A stretch of 37,295 nt of DNA from an uncultured Clostridia bacterium (lineage in GTDB: Bacteria; Bacillota_I; Bacilli_A; RF39; UBA660): positions 1 through 37,295 of the forward strand of contig CAMVLU010000005.1 in NCBI GenBank assembly GCA_947168405.1. Reading direction: 5' to 3'. The position numbers and the translations under genes are program-made. Shown piece after piece: positions 18,872-28,340 of this stretch. Position 1 is the first letter of the stretch. Each line of letters opens with the position of its first letter. The notes beneath the pieces were generated by a model. It made no database searches, was not told the DNA's origin, and worked only from the letters and a program-made list of their open reading frames with translations.

Positions 18872-20647
18872 TTAGTCAAGTATTCTTTCTAATTCTTTAT
18901 CAATTTCTTCTTTAAATATACAATCATAAAAACCATCTTTAATTAAATCATTTTTTATTATATCTAATGATTTATCAATCATTACTATAACTTTAGTATT
19001 AAATTTAGGATTAGTTTTTAATTTTTTTAGTATTTCTATTGCTCTTTTATCCATAGAATCATCTATAAATATATATTCATAATCATTATTTAATCTAACT
19101 CTATCTAATATATCATTAGTATAAGTAGATGTATCTATAGAATATCCTCTTTTATCAAGATTTTTTAATATATGATTAGTCAAATCATTATTACTAGATG
19201 CTAATAATATTTTTTGATTAGTAGAAACATTTTTTAAATTAATATTGTTTTCAGATTCAACTTTTTGGTCTACAACAACTTTCATTTCAGTTCCTTTTCC
19301 AACTTCACTTTTAATTGTAAAGTATCCACCTAATTTAGCAACCAATTTTTTTATAGTATTAATATTTATATTCTTAGTATCTAATCTCTTTAATTCTTCA
19401 TCAGATAATTCATTATCAATTAATAATAATTCATTAATCTTATCAATAGTCATACCAAGTCCTGAATCTTCTATAGTAAATATTAATCTACACATATCAT
19501 ATTTAACAATACAATCAACATTTAAATCTATAAATCCTTCATAAGTATATTTAATAGCATTTTCAACTAATGATATTAATACTTGTTCAAGTAATTTAGA
19601 ATCTCCATATAAATATTTAGGAACTAATTCATTAATATTTAAATTAAATTTAACTCCTTCTTTTACTTTATTCTCTTCAGATAATCTAATCTTATTTAAT
19701 AATATATTTAAATTATATTTATCATTTATAACCTTAATATTACTATAAGTAAGAGATGATATATCCATAACATTATTTACTTGAAATAATAAATTATTAG
19801 ATAAATTATTTATATCTCTAATACTTTCTATATTACTATCATTATTTTCTATACAACTTCTTGATATTTCTTCTATTTTTTGTAAAGGTGATTTTAATTG
19901 ATTAGATGTAACAAACAAAAAGTTTGATTTATCTTCAAATGTTTTATTAACTAATTCTCTATTTTTATTTAATTCATTTATTATTTTTACATCAGGATTT
20001 TCGATAGTGTAATACATAATATAACAAACAAATGTACCTACCATAGATGCAGTTAAAATGCTTGGATCATTTGTTTGAATAACGTTTCCAATAACTCCTA
20101 ATAATAAAACTGCAAACATTGGCAAATATCTTTTATTCTTTAAATGCTTATAATTTTTTATTAGTAAAACTATCCATAAAAACATATATGAAACAGCAAA
20201 TATTTTAAAAATTTCAATAGCAGTTCCATAAGTATACATTTTATTACCATCATAAAATTTATTGAATGGCAATATTAATAAAATTATATATCCAAGAACT
20301 AAAATTAAAAGATTAATTTTTTTAGCTTTAGAAAAATGATTTTCAAAAATATCTTTGTCTTTTCTATTTAAACATATTACAAATGTATAAATCGTAAAAA
20401 AACAGTACCATGTTAATAAAGTTAATAGATATAATTTTGCATATATATCTACAACAATATGATTAATTCCAACACTTCTAACAAATAATTGCAAAGATAT
20501 TTCGGTTATATATTCAAAACAATTAATTATTATTAATGATTTAAATAAGCCTATTTCTTTAGAACGAATTGCATCTTTTGAAAAGAAAATAATAAACAAA
20601 AGTGCTATGAACATAGCACCTGTCACTAGGAAAATCATATTCCACAT
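18872..20647 (-). CDS. Membrane hybrid histidine kinase-like protein with degenerate HisKA and receiver domains
   Basis: Multi-TM N-terminus; FLFVTSNQLKSPLQKIEEI in HisKA position; HATPase N-box LVENAIKYT, G1 EDSGLGM, G2 GKGTEM; C-terminal REC-like KILLASSNND...YIFIDDSM...VIVMIDK. Confidence 0.88.
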   Translation of the reverse strand: MWNMIFLVTGAMFIALLFIIFFSKDAIRSKEIGLFKSLIIINCFEYITEISLQLFVRSVGINHIVVDIYAKLYLLTLLTWYCFFTIYTFVICLNRKDKDIFENHFSKAKKINLLILVLGYIILLILPFNKFYDGNKMYTYGTAIEIFKIFAVSYMFLWIVLLIKNYKHLKNKRYLPMFAVLLLGVIGNVIQTNDPSILTASMVGTFVCYIMYYTIENPDVKIINELNKNRELVNKTFEDKSNFLFVTSNQLKSPLQKIEEISRSCIENNDSNIESIRDINNLSNNLLFQVNNVMDISSLTYSNIKVINDKYNLNILLNKIRLSEENKVKEGVKFNLNINELVPKYLYGDSKLLEQVLISLVENAIKYTYEGFIDLNVDCIVKYDMCRLIFTIEDSGLGMTIDKINELLLIDNELSDEELKRLDTKNININTIKKLVAKLGGYFTIKSEVGKGTEMKVVVDQKVESENNINLKNVSTNQKILLASSNNDLTNHILKNLDKRGYSIDTSTYTNDILDRVRLNNDYEYIFIDDSMDKRAIEILKKLKTNPKFNTKVIVMIDKSLDIIKNDLIKDGFYDCIFKEEIDKELERILD

Positions 20648-20657
20648 ATGAACATCA

Positions 20658-22553
20658 CTACCTTCTATTTATAGTTTTTATTTTATCAATAGTTATTATA
20701 TCACATTTTGGTATTAATTTTCCATTATTATTTAAATTAAATTCAATTTTATTTAAATTTCCATCAATTACTTGCAAGTATCCAGTTGTTTGTTTAGACA
20801 TTTTATTTCTATCCTTCTTTAATGTCGTTGGTGAAAATGGTATTATTACATCATGAATAGCATACGCAGATAATTTAACTTCATTAGGTAAATAATAATT
20901 TAATTTTTCATTTAATAATTCTAAATAATTTTTTATTTCTTCATTAGATAATTCTTTATCTGTAAAAACAATATGAGCAACCAAATTGTTATCATTTTCT
21001 TCCGTTGGCATCTGTAAAACTACAGCATCATCTATAAAATTATTTTGTTTAATATAATTTTCTATATCAAATAAATATATTTTATTACCATTTTTGAGTT
21101 TTATATTATTTTTTTCTCTTCCATAGACAAAAATAAATCCATCTTCATCTACCTCTGCAATGTCTCCTGTATCAATCCATTCATCTTTTATAGTTTCTTT
21201 AGTTAATTCTGGTTTATTGTAATATTCCTTCATTTTACCAGGAGACTTAATTCTTAAATATCCTCTTTGATTATATTTCAATTCATTGCCTTGCTCATCA
21301 AACACAGACATAATTGTACCTGCATAAGGAATACCTGAATCCATTACTATTTTTGATTTTTTTGGAGAAATATCACTCATTGATGCTGTTGCAGAAGAAA
21401 ATATCTCAGACATACCATATCCCAAATACATACCATTTTGAGCATTTGCTATTTTCATTATTTCATTCCATTTTTTAAATTTTTTTAAATCCGTCCCTTC
21501 TCCTCCTAAAGTCCATCCTTTAGCATAACTAAAATCAAATTTTTTTCCCTCTCTCATTTCTTTTTCTATACGATTAAAGAAGACTTCCCAAGCACTGCCT
21601 GTACTACAAGCAGCATTTGGTTTTAATGTAATTAATTGATTATAAAAGTCTTTATCTGATACCCTTGGATCAAGAACTATTGTCTCACCACTATAAAGTG
21701 GAACAAGAAATAATACATTTAGTGATGTTGCAGCTGCAGGTGGGAAGTGATTTAAACATCTATCCCCAGGATAAAATTGAGCACCAGATACTTTAGCCAT
21801 ATTTATTTGAGATAATGCTGTTTCATTTGTTGCAACAATTCCTTTTACGCCTCCACCTATAGTAGTACCACTTGAAGATGTGATAAAAGCTGACCTATTA
21901 CTTTCAAATGGTACTTTAACATTACCTGTATAATAATCCGCAATTTTTTTAGCTTCATCTATCCAAATATATTTTTTTTCTTTTGGTACATAGGATTTTG
22001 ATTTTTTAGCATTTATATAACTTATTAAAGAAACAATCTCTTTTTTAGGACTTGGCATTTCATCTGTAACAGTCGAAACAATAACTTTTTTAAATTTGTC
22101 TTTAGAAAATTCACCTGAAACTAAAGGCCACATTCCATCATAAACAACAGCAATTTTAGAGTCTCTAGTTTCTTCTTCTAAAGCTTCTTTAGAAATAGCC
22201 AGTTTTAAAAAGTATGGAACTGCTCCTATAGCATTTAACCCTAAACACATTGCACATATATCTGGAAAAAAAGGTCCATAAATTGGCACTACTTCATTTT
22301 TTTCAACTCCCATTGCTCTAAATGTTCTTGCCCAAATATACACTCTATCTCTAAATTCTTCTCTTGAAAATTGTTTTTTAAAATATTCAATAGCTGGAAT
22401 ATCATAATATTCTTCCAATTTTTCTTCTATAACATCCCATACTGTTTTATTTAATGGAATATTATAAACCATTTCTTCTGCATTTTCTCTATAAAACTTT
22501 AACCATGGTTTATCAACGGATGGATATCCCGTCATATTTTTATTTTCATTCAT
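20658..22553 (-). CDS. AMP-forming acyl-CoA synthetase/AMP-dependent ligase
   Basis: AFITSSSGTTIGGGVKGIV P-loop, YLGYGMSEIFSSA, IDTGDIAEVDEDGFIFVYGREKNNIKLKNG. Confidence 0.9.
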   Translation of the reverse strand: MNENKNMTGYPSVDKPWLKFYRENAEEMVYNIPLNKTVWDVIEEKLEEYYDIPAIEYFKKQFSREEFRDRVYIWARTFRAMGVEKNEVVPIYGPFFPDICAMCLGLNAIGAVPYFLKLAISKEALEEETRDSKIAVVYDGMWPLVSGEFSKDKFKKVIVSTVTDEMPSPKKEIVSLISYINAKKSKSYVPKEKKYIWIDEAKKIADYYTGNVKVPFESNRSAFITSSSGTTIGGGVKGIVATNETALSQINMAKVSGAQFYPGDRCLNHFPPAAATSLNVLFLVPLYSGETIVLDPRVSDKDFYNQLITLKPNAACSTGSAWEVFFNRIEKEMREGKKFDFSYAKGWTLGGEGTDLKKFKKWNEIMKIANAQNGMYLGYGMSEIFSSATASMSDISPKKSKIVMDSGIPYAGTIMSVFDEQGNELKYNQRGYLRIKSPGKMKEYYNKPELTKETIKDEWIDTGDIAEVDEDGFIFVYGREKNNIKLKNGNKIYLFDIENYIKQNNFIDDAVVLQMPTEENDNNLVAHIVFTDKELSNEEIKNYLELLNEKLNYYLPNEVKLSAYAIHDVIIPFSPTTLKKDRNKMSKQTTGYLQVIDGNLNKIEFNLNNNGKLIPKCDIITIDKIKTINRR

Positions 22554-22909
22554 TTTATCAAATCCTTTCTAATATATATAATCTCAAGTTAATTATAAAT
22601 GATTTTTATTATAATTATCAACTTTATATACACTTCTTTACTTATTTTTATTATAAAAAGTGCACATGACAACAATATATCAAATATATTTATTAAATAC
22701 AAATTTAAAAATTCAATAAAATATTCAATTAAAATATTTAAAACTCTAGTAAATTATTTAATTTAATAGTTATTAATCAAGTAATTACAAGTATTTAATA
22801 ATTATTAATTATAAATTTTTATTTTATTAAAATAATATTTTTACATAAATTTACAAACAAGTTAAATATAAAACTATATTTATGTATTACTAACACACTT
22901 ATTAAAAAT

Positions 22910-22959
22910 AATTTTCCACAATTATGTGGAAAAAAAGAATTTAGATTTCTCTAAATTCT
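22910..22959 (-). terminator. Tandem terminator hairpins downstream of clpB
   Basis: Minus strand AGAATTTAGA-GAAA-TCTAAATTCT followed by TTTTTT, then second inverted repeat TTTTCCACA-TAAT-TGTGGAAAA followed by TTATTTTTAA. Confidence 0.8.
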
Positions 22960-25051
22960 ATCTTATAATAAGTTTATTATTTTGATAATCAAATGTAACT
23001 GTTTCTCCATAATGAACTTCTCCACTTATTAATTTATTAGCAAGTAATGTTTCAAGTTCACGGGACACTACTCTTTTTAAAGGTCTTGCTCCATAGTTAA
23101 CATCATACCCTATATCAACTAAATAATCTTTGGCATTATCAGTTAATTTTAATTTAATATTTTTATCTATTAGTCTTTCTTGTATTTCATTTATAATTTT
23201 ATCAAGTACTTGATATATTACTTCTTTTGTTAATGGTTTAAAGATAATTATTTCATCAATTCGGTTAATAAACTCTGGTCTAAAAGTATTTTGTAGTTCA
23301 TGCATTACTAAGTCGTCTTTTCCTTCTAAAGCATATTCTGAACCTAAATTACTTGTCATAATAATTATCGTATTTTTAAAATCAACTGTTCGACCATTTG
23401 AATCAGTTACTCGTCCATCATCAAGTATTTGTAATAATAAATTTAATACTTCAGGATGAGCTTTTTCTATTTCATCAAATAATACTATACTATAAGGATT
23501 TCTTCTTACGGCTTCAGTTAATTCTCCACCCTCTTCGTATCCTACATATCCTGGAGGAGAACCAATTAATCTTGATACACTGAATTTTTCCATATATTCA
23601 CTCATATCAATTCTTACCATATGGCTCTTATCATCAAAAAGTTCATAGGCAAGTGTTTTAGCAACTTCTGTTTTACCAACACCAGTTGGTCCTAAAAAGA
23701 TAAATGAACCAATTGGTCGATTTGGATCCTTAATACCACTTCGACTTTTTAATATACATTCACTTACTAATTTTAATGCTTCATCTTGCCCCATAACATT
23801 TTTCTTCATATTATCATATAAACTTAATAATTTTTCTTTTTCACTTGAAACTAATTTAGTTAAAGGAATATTAGTTAACTTAGATATAACATACGCAATA
23901 TCTTCTTCATTTACAGTATCACTTAATAATCTATTTTTTTCTTTATTATTAAGTTCTTCTAATTCTTTTTCAAGTCTTGGAATTTCTCCATGTCTAAATC
24001 TTGCAGCTGTTTCTAAATCATATCTGTTTTCTGCAGTTTGTAAAGTAAATTTAGCATCTTCTAATTCTTTCTTTTTTTTCTTTATTTCATCATTTATTTG
24101 TTTTTCATTATTCCAAGCTTCTTTTAATTCTTTTTCTTGTTGTTTTAAACTTACTAATTGTTTTTCTATTTGTTCTAATCTATTTTTAGATAATTCATCT
24201 TTTTCTTTCTTTATAGCTTGTCTTTCAATTTCTAAAGATAAAATATTTCTTGTAACTGTATCTAATTCATTAGGAACAGAATCCATTTGAACACGAATAG
24301 TTGCACATGCTTCATCTACTAAATCAATTGCTTTATCAGGTAAATATCTATCTGTTATATAACGATTAGATAAAGTAGCTGCTGCAATTATAGCTTTATC
24401 TGTAATTGATACACCATGATGTATTTCAAATCTTTCTTTTAAACCACGAAGTATAGTAATAGTATCTTCAACAGTTGGTTCAGATACTTTAATTTTTTGA
24501 AAACGTCTTTCTAATGCTCCATCTTTTTCAATATACTTACGATATTCATTTAAAGTTGTTGCACCTATTACGTGTATTTCTCCTCTTGCAAGCATTGGTT
24601 TTAATATATTAGAAGTATCCATAGCACCTTCAGCACCATTTCCAACTATCATATGTATTTCATCAATAAACATGATAATATTACCTTCACTTTTTTTAAT
24701 TTCATTTAAAACATTTTTTAAACGTTCCTCAAATTCTCCACGATATTTAGCTCCAGCAACTAAACTAGCTAAATCTAATTCCCATATTTTTTTATCTTTT
24801 AAACTATTAGGTACATCTCCGGCAACAATTCGATTAGCAAGTCCTTCAACTATTGCTGTTTTACCAACACCAGGTTCACCTATAAGTACGGGATTATTTT
24901 TGGTTTTTCTTGATAATATTCTTGTTATACCACGAATTTCTTCATCTCTTCCTATAACAGGATCAATTTTTCCATTTTTAGCATCTTGTGTTATATCTCT
25001 ACCATATTTTTCAAGAACATTCTCTTTTTCTTCATTATTACTTTGATACAT
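22958..25051 (-). CDS. clpB: ClpB-type disaggregase lacking the N-terminal Clp-N domain
   Basis: Starts [39 protein letters not shown]; two AAA+ modules; ClpB-type coiled-coil middle domain ([27 protein letters not shown]...[15 protein letters not shown]). Start revised to ATG 25051 (AGGGGAGATTAAT). Confidence 0.93.
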   Translation of the reverse strand: MYQSNNEEKENVLEKYGRDITQDAKNGKIDPVIGRDEEIRGITRILSRKTKNNPVLIGEPGVGKTAIVEGLANRIVAGDVPNSLKDKKIWELDLASLVAGAKYRGEFEERLKNVLNEIKKSEGNIIMFIDEIHMIVGNGAEGAMDTSNILKPMLARGEIHVIGATTLNEYRKYIEKDGALERRFQKIKVSEPTVEDTITILRGLKERFEIHHGVSITDKAIIAAATLSNRYITDRYLPDKAIDLVDEACATIRVQMDSVPNELDTVTRNILSLEIERQAIKKEKDELSKNRLEQIEKQLVSLKQQEKELKEAWNNEKQINDEIKKKKKELEDAKFTLQTAENRYDLETAARFRHGEIPRLEKELEELNNKEKNRLLSDTVNEEDIAYVISKLTNIPLTKLVSSEKEKLLSLYDNMKKNVMGQDEALKLVSECILKSRSGIKDPNRPIGSFIFLGPTGVGKTEVAKTLAYELFDDKSHMVRIDMSEYMEKFSVSRLIGSPPGYVGYEEGGELTEAVRRNPYSIVLFDEIEKAHPEVLNLLLQILDDGRVTDSNGRTVDFKNTIIIMTSNLGSEYALEGKDDLVMHELQNTFRPEFINRIDEIIIFKPLTKEVIYQVLDKIINEIQERLIDKNIKLKLTDNAKDYLVDIGYDVNYGARPLKRVVSRELETLLANKLISGEVHYGETVTFDYQNNKLIIR

Positions 25052-25074
25052 ATTAATCTCCCCTTTCATTTATT

Positions 25075-25102
25075 ATTATACTCATTTTTTAGCACTTGTC
25101 AA
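25075..25102 (-). promoter_or_regulatory. SigA promoter of clpB
   Basis: TTGACA-N16-TATAAT on minus strand; -35 lies inside the CIRCE element. Confidence 0.8.
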
Positions 25103-25115
25103 CACAGAGTGCTAA
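25089..25115. promoter_or_regulatory. CIRCE element (HrcA operator)
   Basis: TTAGCACTT-gtcaacaca-GAGTGCTAA: 9-N9-9 inverted repeat, one mismatch from consensus TTAGCACTC-N9-GAGTGCTAA. Confidence 0.95.
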
Positions 25116-25120
25116 TTATG

Positions 25121-25150
25121 TTAAAAAAGAAAAGATAGAAAACCTATCTT
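25121..25150 (-). terminator. Terminator of DUF2752 gene
   Basis: Minus strand AAGATAG-GTTTT-CTATCTT followed by TTCTTTTTT. Confidence 0.75.
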
Positions 25151-25530
25151 ACTACTGTTGGTTTTAAATATTCAAGTCCTGGAATATTTCTTAATATCAT
25201 AAATAATATTACTAATACTAATATTATCCACATTTCTTTTTCTTTTATTTTATAATACTTTTTATGAATTATTTTACAAATTAAAATATATAATCCATAT
25301 ATAATAAATATTACTAATAAACAAAACATCAATGGATTATACCTAAATGCCTGATATATATCTAATTTATATAAAGATATAAACATTCTAGTTAATCCAC
25401 ATCCTGCACATTCTATATTAAAATTTTTTTTCCAAGGACATGCTGGCTGAAATATAAATATATATAATATATTTAATAAAATTGCTATAACTAGTAATAA
25501 TTTAAAATGTTTACTAATTAGTGTTTTCAT
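25144..25530 (-). CDS. DUF2752 family membrane protein
   Basis: PACPWKKNFNIECAGCGLTRMFISLYKLDIYQAFRYNPLMF signature plus TM helices. Confidence 0.88.
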   Translation of the reverse strand: MKTLISKHFKLLLVIAILLNILYIFIFQPACPWKKNFNIECAGCGLTRMFISLYKLDIYQAFRYNPLMFCLLVIFIIYGLYILICKIIHKKYYKIKEKEMWIILVLVILFMILRNIPGLEYLKPTVVR

Positions 25531-25924
25531 TTACTCTATTAATTATGTCTTGTACTCTTTGATTTGCTTCATCCATATGAGTAAAATTCCAAACCATTTG
25601 AAGTAATCCAATTGCTGATAAAACTATTCCAACTATAGCCATCCATTTATTTTTATCACTTATTTTTCCTTCTTTCATTTGTTGTAATGCTTGAATAGAT
25701 AAAATAAGTCCTGGAATAGCAGCATATGTACAACATAATGCTCCAAATAAAGATAAACCAAATGCAAGTCCAGTATTATCTTTAACAGTTGAATTAGTTG
25801 TATTATTAACTACTTGTCCTTCAACTACTTGTTTATTATCTTCCTTAGAAAGAGCTGCACCACAGTTAGGACAATAAGTAACATCTCCTTCTAATTTTCC
25901 CCCACAATGTTCACAATATTTCAT
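25514..25924 (-). CDS. Zinc-ribbon membrane protein (DUF4190-like)
   Basis: MKYCEHCGGKLEGDVTYCPNCGAAL zinc ribbon then TM segments; start revised to ATG 25924 (GAAGGAG RBS). Confidence 0.88.
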   Translation of the reverse strand: MKYCEHCGGKLEGDVTYCPNCGAALSKEDNKQVVEGQVVNNTTNSTVKDNTGLAFGLSLFGALCCTYAAIPGLILSIQALQQMKEGKISDKNKWMAIVGIVLSAIGLLQMVWNFTHMDEANQRVQDIINRVNENTN

Positions 25925-26002
25925 AAAAACTCCTTCCTTCTTTAATAATAGATTATCATACAATATCAAAAATGACAATATTTTTTTTAATAGTTATTTA
26001 TT

Positions 26003-26028
26003 AAAAAAAAGCCTATTACTAGACTTTT
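26003..26028 (-). terminator. Terminator of ftsX
   Basis: Minus strand AAAAGTCTA-GTAA-TAGGCTTTT (one G-U) followed by T tract. Confidence 0.7.
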
Positions 26029-26918
26029 AAATATTTTCTAACAGCTCTTCCTGATCCCATCATACCAACAAGTATTCCAACACCTATAATAATTAAACTA
26101 GCTATATAAACAAAAGGTTCAGGACTAACTAATTTTATTAAATCTGTAAATAATTTACCACCAAAATATTTATACATAGAATAATACCCATATATAAGAA
26201 CAAATACTGGAATAATTGAACCAATAAATCCAAGAATCATTCCTTCTACAACAAATGGAAGTTTAATAGCAAAATTACTAGCTCCAACTAATCTCATAAT
26301 AGATATTTCTCTTTTTCTTGAGAAGATAGTTAATTTAATAGTATTTACAATTAAAAACATTGTCATCAAAACTAAAGCAACTACTGCAACAATTGCAACT
26401 TTTTGAACTGCTTTAAATACAGTTACTAATTGTTCAACCATTCCTTCTCCATATTTAACTACATCAATATAATCTAAATTTTTAATAGCTGTTGCTGTTT
26501 CCCCTATTTTTTCAATATCATCTACTTTAATTAAATAAGTATGTTGTAAAGGATTAGATTCTTCATCCCATTCACTCATAGCCGTTTTTAAAGATTCATC
26601 TTCTTCCATCATCTCTGCTTTAATATCTTTTTTATCTTTAAAAGAAACACTATGAACATTACTTATACCTTCTATATTGGTTTTTATTTTTTCTAAATCT
26701 GTATCATCTGCATCATTAGAAACAAATGCAACAATTGTTAAATCTTTCTTTAAATCATTTGAAAAATTATTAACATTATAAGTAATAACTATTGATAATG
26801 CAATAATTAAAAGAGTAACAATAATACAAGAAATACTAGCTAGAGATAAAGAAAAATTTCTTCCAACACTTCGAAAAGCATCTCTAACACTTCTTCCTAA
26901 TAATCTAAAGAACTTCAT
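26019..26918 (-). CDS. ftsX: Cell division ABC transporter permease FtsX
   Basis: MKFFRLLGRSVRDAFRSVGRNFSLSLASISCI, TIFSRKREISIMRLVGASNFAIKLPFVVEGMILG; start revised to ATG 26918. Confidence 0.95.
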   Translation of the reverse strand: MKFFRLLGRSVRDAFRSVGRNFSLSLASISCIIVTLLIIALSIVITYNVNNFSNDLKKDLTIVAFVSNDADDTDLEKIKTNIEGISNVHSVSFKDKKDIKAEMMEEDESLKTAMSEWDEESNPLQHTYLIKVDDIEKIGETATAIKNLDYIDVVKYGEGMVEQLVTVFKAVQKVAIVAVVALVLMTMFLIVNTIKLTIFSRKREISIMRLVGASNFAIKLPFVVEGMILGFIGSIIPVFVLIYGYYSMYKYFGGKLFTDLIKLVSPEPFVYIASLIIIGVGILVGMMGSGRAVRKYLKV

Positions 26919-27603
26919 CAATATACTCCCCTTCCTTATAATCCTTAAATAAATGTCCATCTTTAAGAGCAATTACATGTTTTTTCATATGATTTACTAT
27001 CTCTTTATCATGTGTAACCATAATAACAGTTGTACCTACTTTTTTATTTATTTTATCAAGTAGTTCAACTATTTCTAAACTCATAGCTGGATCAAGATTT
27101 CCCGTTGGTTCGTCACATATTAATAATTTAGGATTATTAACAATTGCACGAGCAATTGCAACTCTTTGTTGTTCACCTCCAGATAAATTATCTGGATAAT
27201 CACGAAGTTTACTTTTTAATCCAACTAATTCTATTGCTTTTAATACTTTAGGTCTAATATCTTTTTTACTTTCTCCCATAACTTCTAATGCAAATGCAAC
27301 ATTTTCATATACATTAGATTTAGGAAGCAAACGATAATCTTGAAAAACAATACCTAATTTTCTTCTTAATTTATATACATTAGAATTTCTTAATTTATTA
27401 ACTTTAAGACCACCTAAAACTATTTCACCTTTAGTAGGTTTTTCTTCTCTATATAAAAGTTTAGTAAAAGTACTTTTTCCAGATCCACTTCCACCTATAA
27501 TAAAGCAGAAATCTCCTTTTTCTATACTTAAATTTAAATCATATAATGCAACAACACCATTTTTATATTGTTTAGTAACATTTTTAAAACGAATAAATTC
27601 CAT
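26905..27603 (-). CDS. ftsE: Cell division ATP-binding protein FtsE
   Basis: MEFIRFKNVTKQYKNGVVALYDLNLSIEKGDFCFIIGGSGSGKSTFTKLL, LSGGEQQRVAIARAIVNNPKLLICDEPTGNLDP. Confidence 0.96.
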   Translation of the reverse strand: MEFIRFKNVTKQYKNGVVALYDLNLSIEKGDFCFIIGGSGSGKSTFTKLLYREEKPTKGEIVLGGLKVNKLRNSNVYKLRRKLGIVFQDYRLLPKSNVYENVAFALEVMGESKKDIRPKVLKAIELVGLKSKLRDYPDNLSGGEQQRVAIARAIVNNPKLLICDEPTGNLDPAMSLEIVELLDKINKKVGTTVIMVTHDKEIVNHMKKHVIALKDGHLFKDYKEGEYIDEVL

Positions 27604-27667
27604 AGTTCACCACCTATTTTTTTATATAAATTAATTATAGCATACTTTTTTTTATTTTTATATTTTT

Positions 27668-27698
27668 TTTAAAAAAAATAGAACATTTGTTCTATTTT
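27668..27698 (-). terminator. Terminator downstream of the 27692-28339 gene
   Basis: AAAATAGAAC-N4-GTTCTATTTT followed by T tract on minus strand. Confidence 0.8.
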
Positions 27699-28339
27699 AA
27701 TTCAGGTATTGGTTTACTTACATCAGCTGTTGCAGTAGGAACTGTCTTTTTAACTTCAGTAGTTTGTTTATTTTCTAATGGTTTTACAACTACTGATTCC
27801 CCAGTTGCAGGAATATTAACAGGATTTTTAACTTCCGGTGTTGCAGGAAGAGGCGTTGGAATTGGAACACTTACTTGAGGAGCAACTTGATTTAATTGTA
27901 TATTAGATGTATTCACAACTTCCTTTGGCTTAGAAACATTTGCTTCAATTTCTTTAATTGGAGTGTTAATTGTTTCTTTTGGTTTAACAGATTGTTGAGT
28001 AACAACTTGTTCTTTAACAGGTGTTACAACGTTATTTACTTCTTTCTTAATTGCTTTTGCTTCTTCTACTTTTTGAACAATTTTATCTTTTGCATCTTTC
28101 TTTTCATCAGATTTACTGATTTTAGTTTCATTTTTTATTTCTTTTTTAAATTTTGTTTTTTCTTCTTTTTTAGAATCTACTTTTCCTTGACTAGTATTTA
28201 ATTTAATTTCATATACAGCATATTTTTTTTTAAAAAGATATCCAATCAAAGAAAACATAAAAAATAATAAAACAAATGCATATATAAAATAATGAAATCC
28301 TATTAAATTATCTCTAATAAAATATAAAAAACTATCCAT
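27692..28339 (-). CDS. Membrane-anchored low-complexity (Lys/Glu then Pro/Thr/Val-rich) protein, function unknown
   Basis: Single N-terminal TM (FHYFIYAFVLLFFMFSLIGYLFKKKY), then charged coiled region and PKETINTPIKEIE...PVNIPATGESVV; start revised to ATG 28339, 1 nt after the GAPDH TGA. Confidence 0.75.
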   Translation of the reverse strand: MDSFLYFIRDNLIGFHYFIYAFVLLFFMFSLIGYLFKKKYAVYEIKLNTSQGKVDSKKEEKTKFKKEIKNETKISKSDEKKDAKDKIVQKVEEAKAIKKEVNNVVTPVKEQVVTQQSVKPKETINTPIKEIEANVSKPKEVVNTSNIQLNQVAPQVSVPIPTPLPATPEVKNPVNIPATGESVVVKPLENKQTTEVKKTVPTATADVSKPIPELK

Positions 28340-28340
28340 A

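Noticed and set aside
24672-25046. 124-aa plus-strand ORF (and 23398-23583)
   Set aside because: Antisense to conserved ClpB domains.
27780-27830. IPATGE in the Pro/Thr-rich protein as a possible sortase LPXTG-type signal
   Set aside because: No following C-terminal hydrophobic helix and positive tail; the motif is internal.
27687-28201. Plus-strand ORFs at 27687-27878 and 27896-28201
   Set aside because: Antisense to the low-complexity protein; artefacts of compositional bias.
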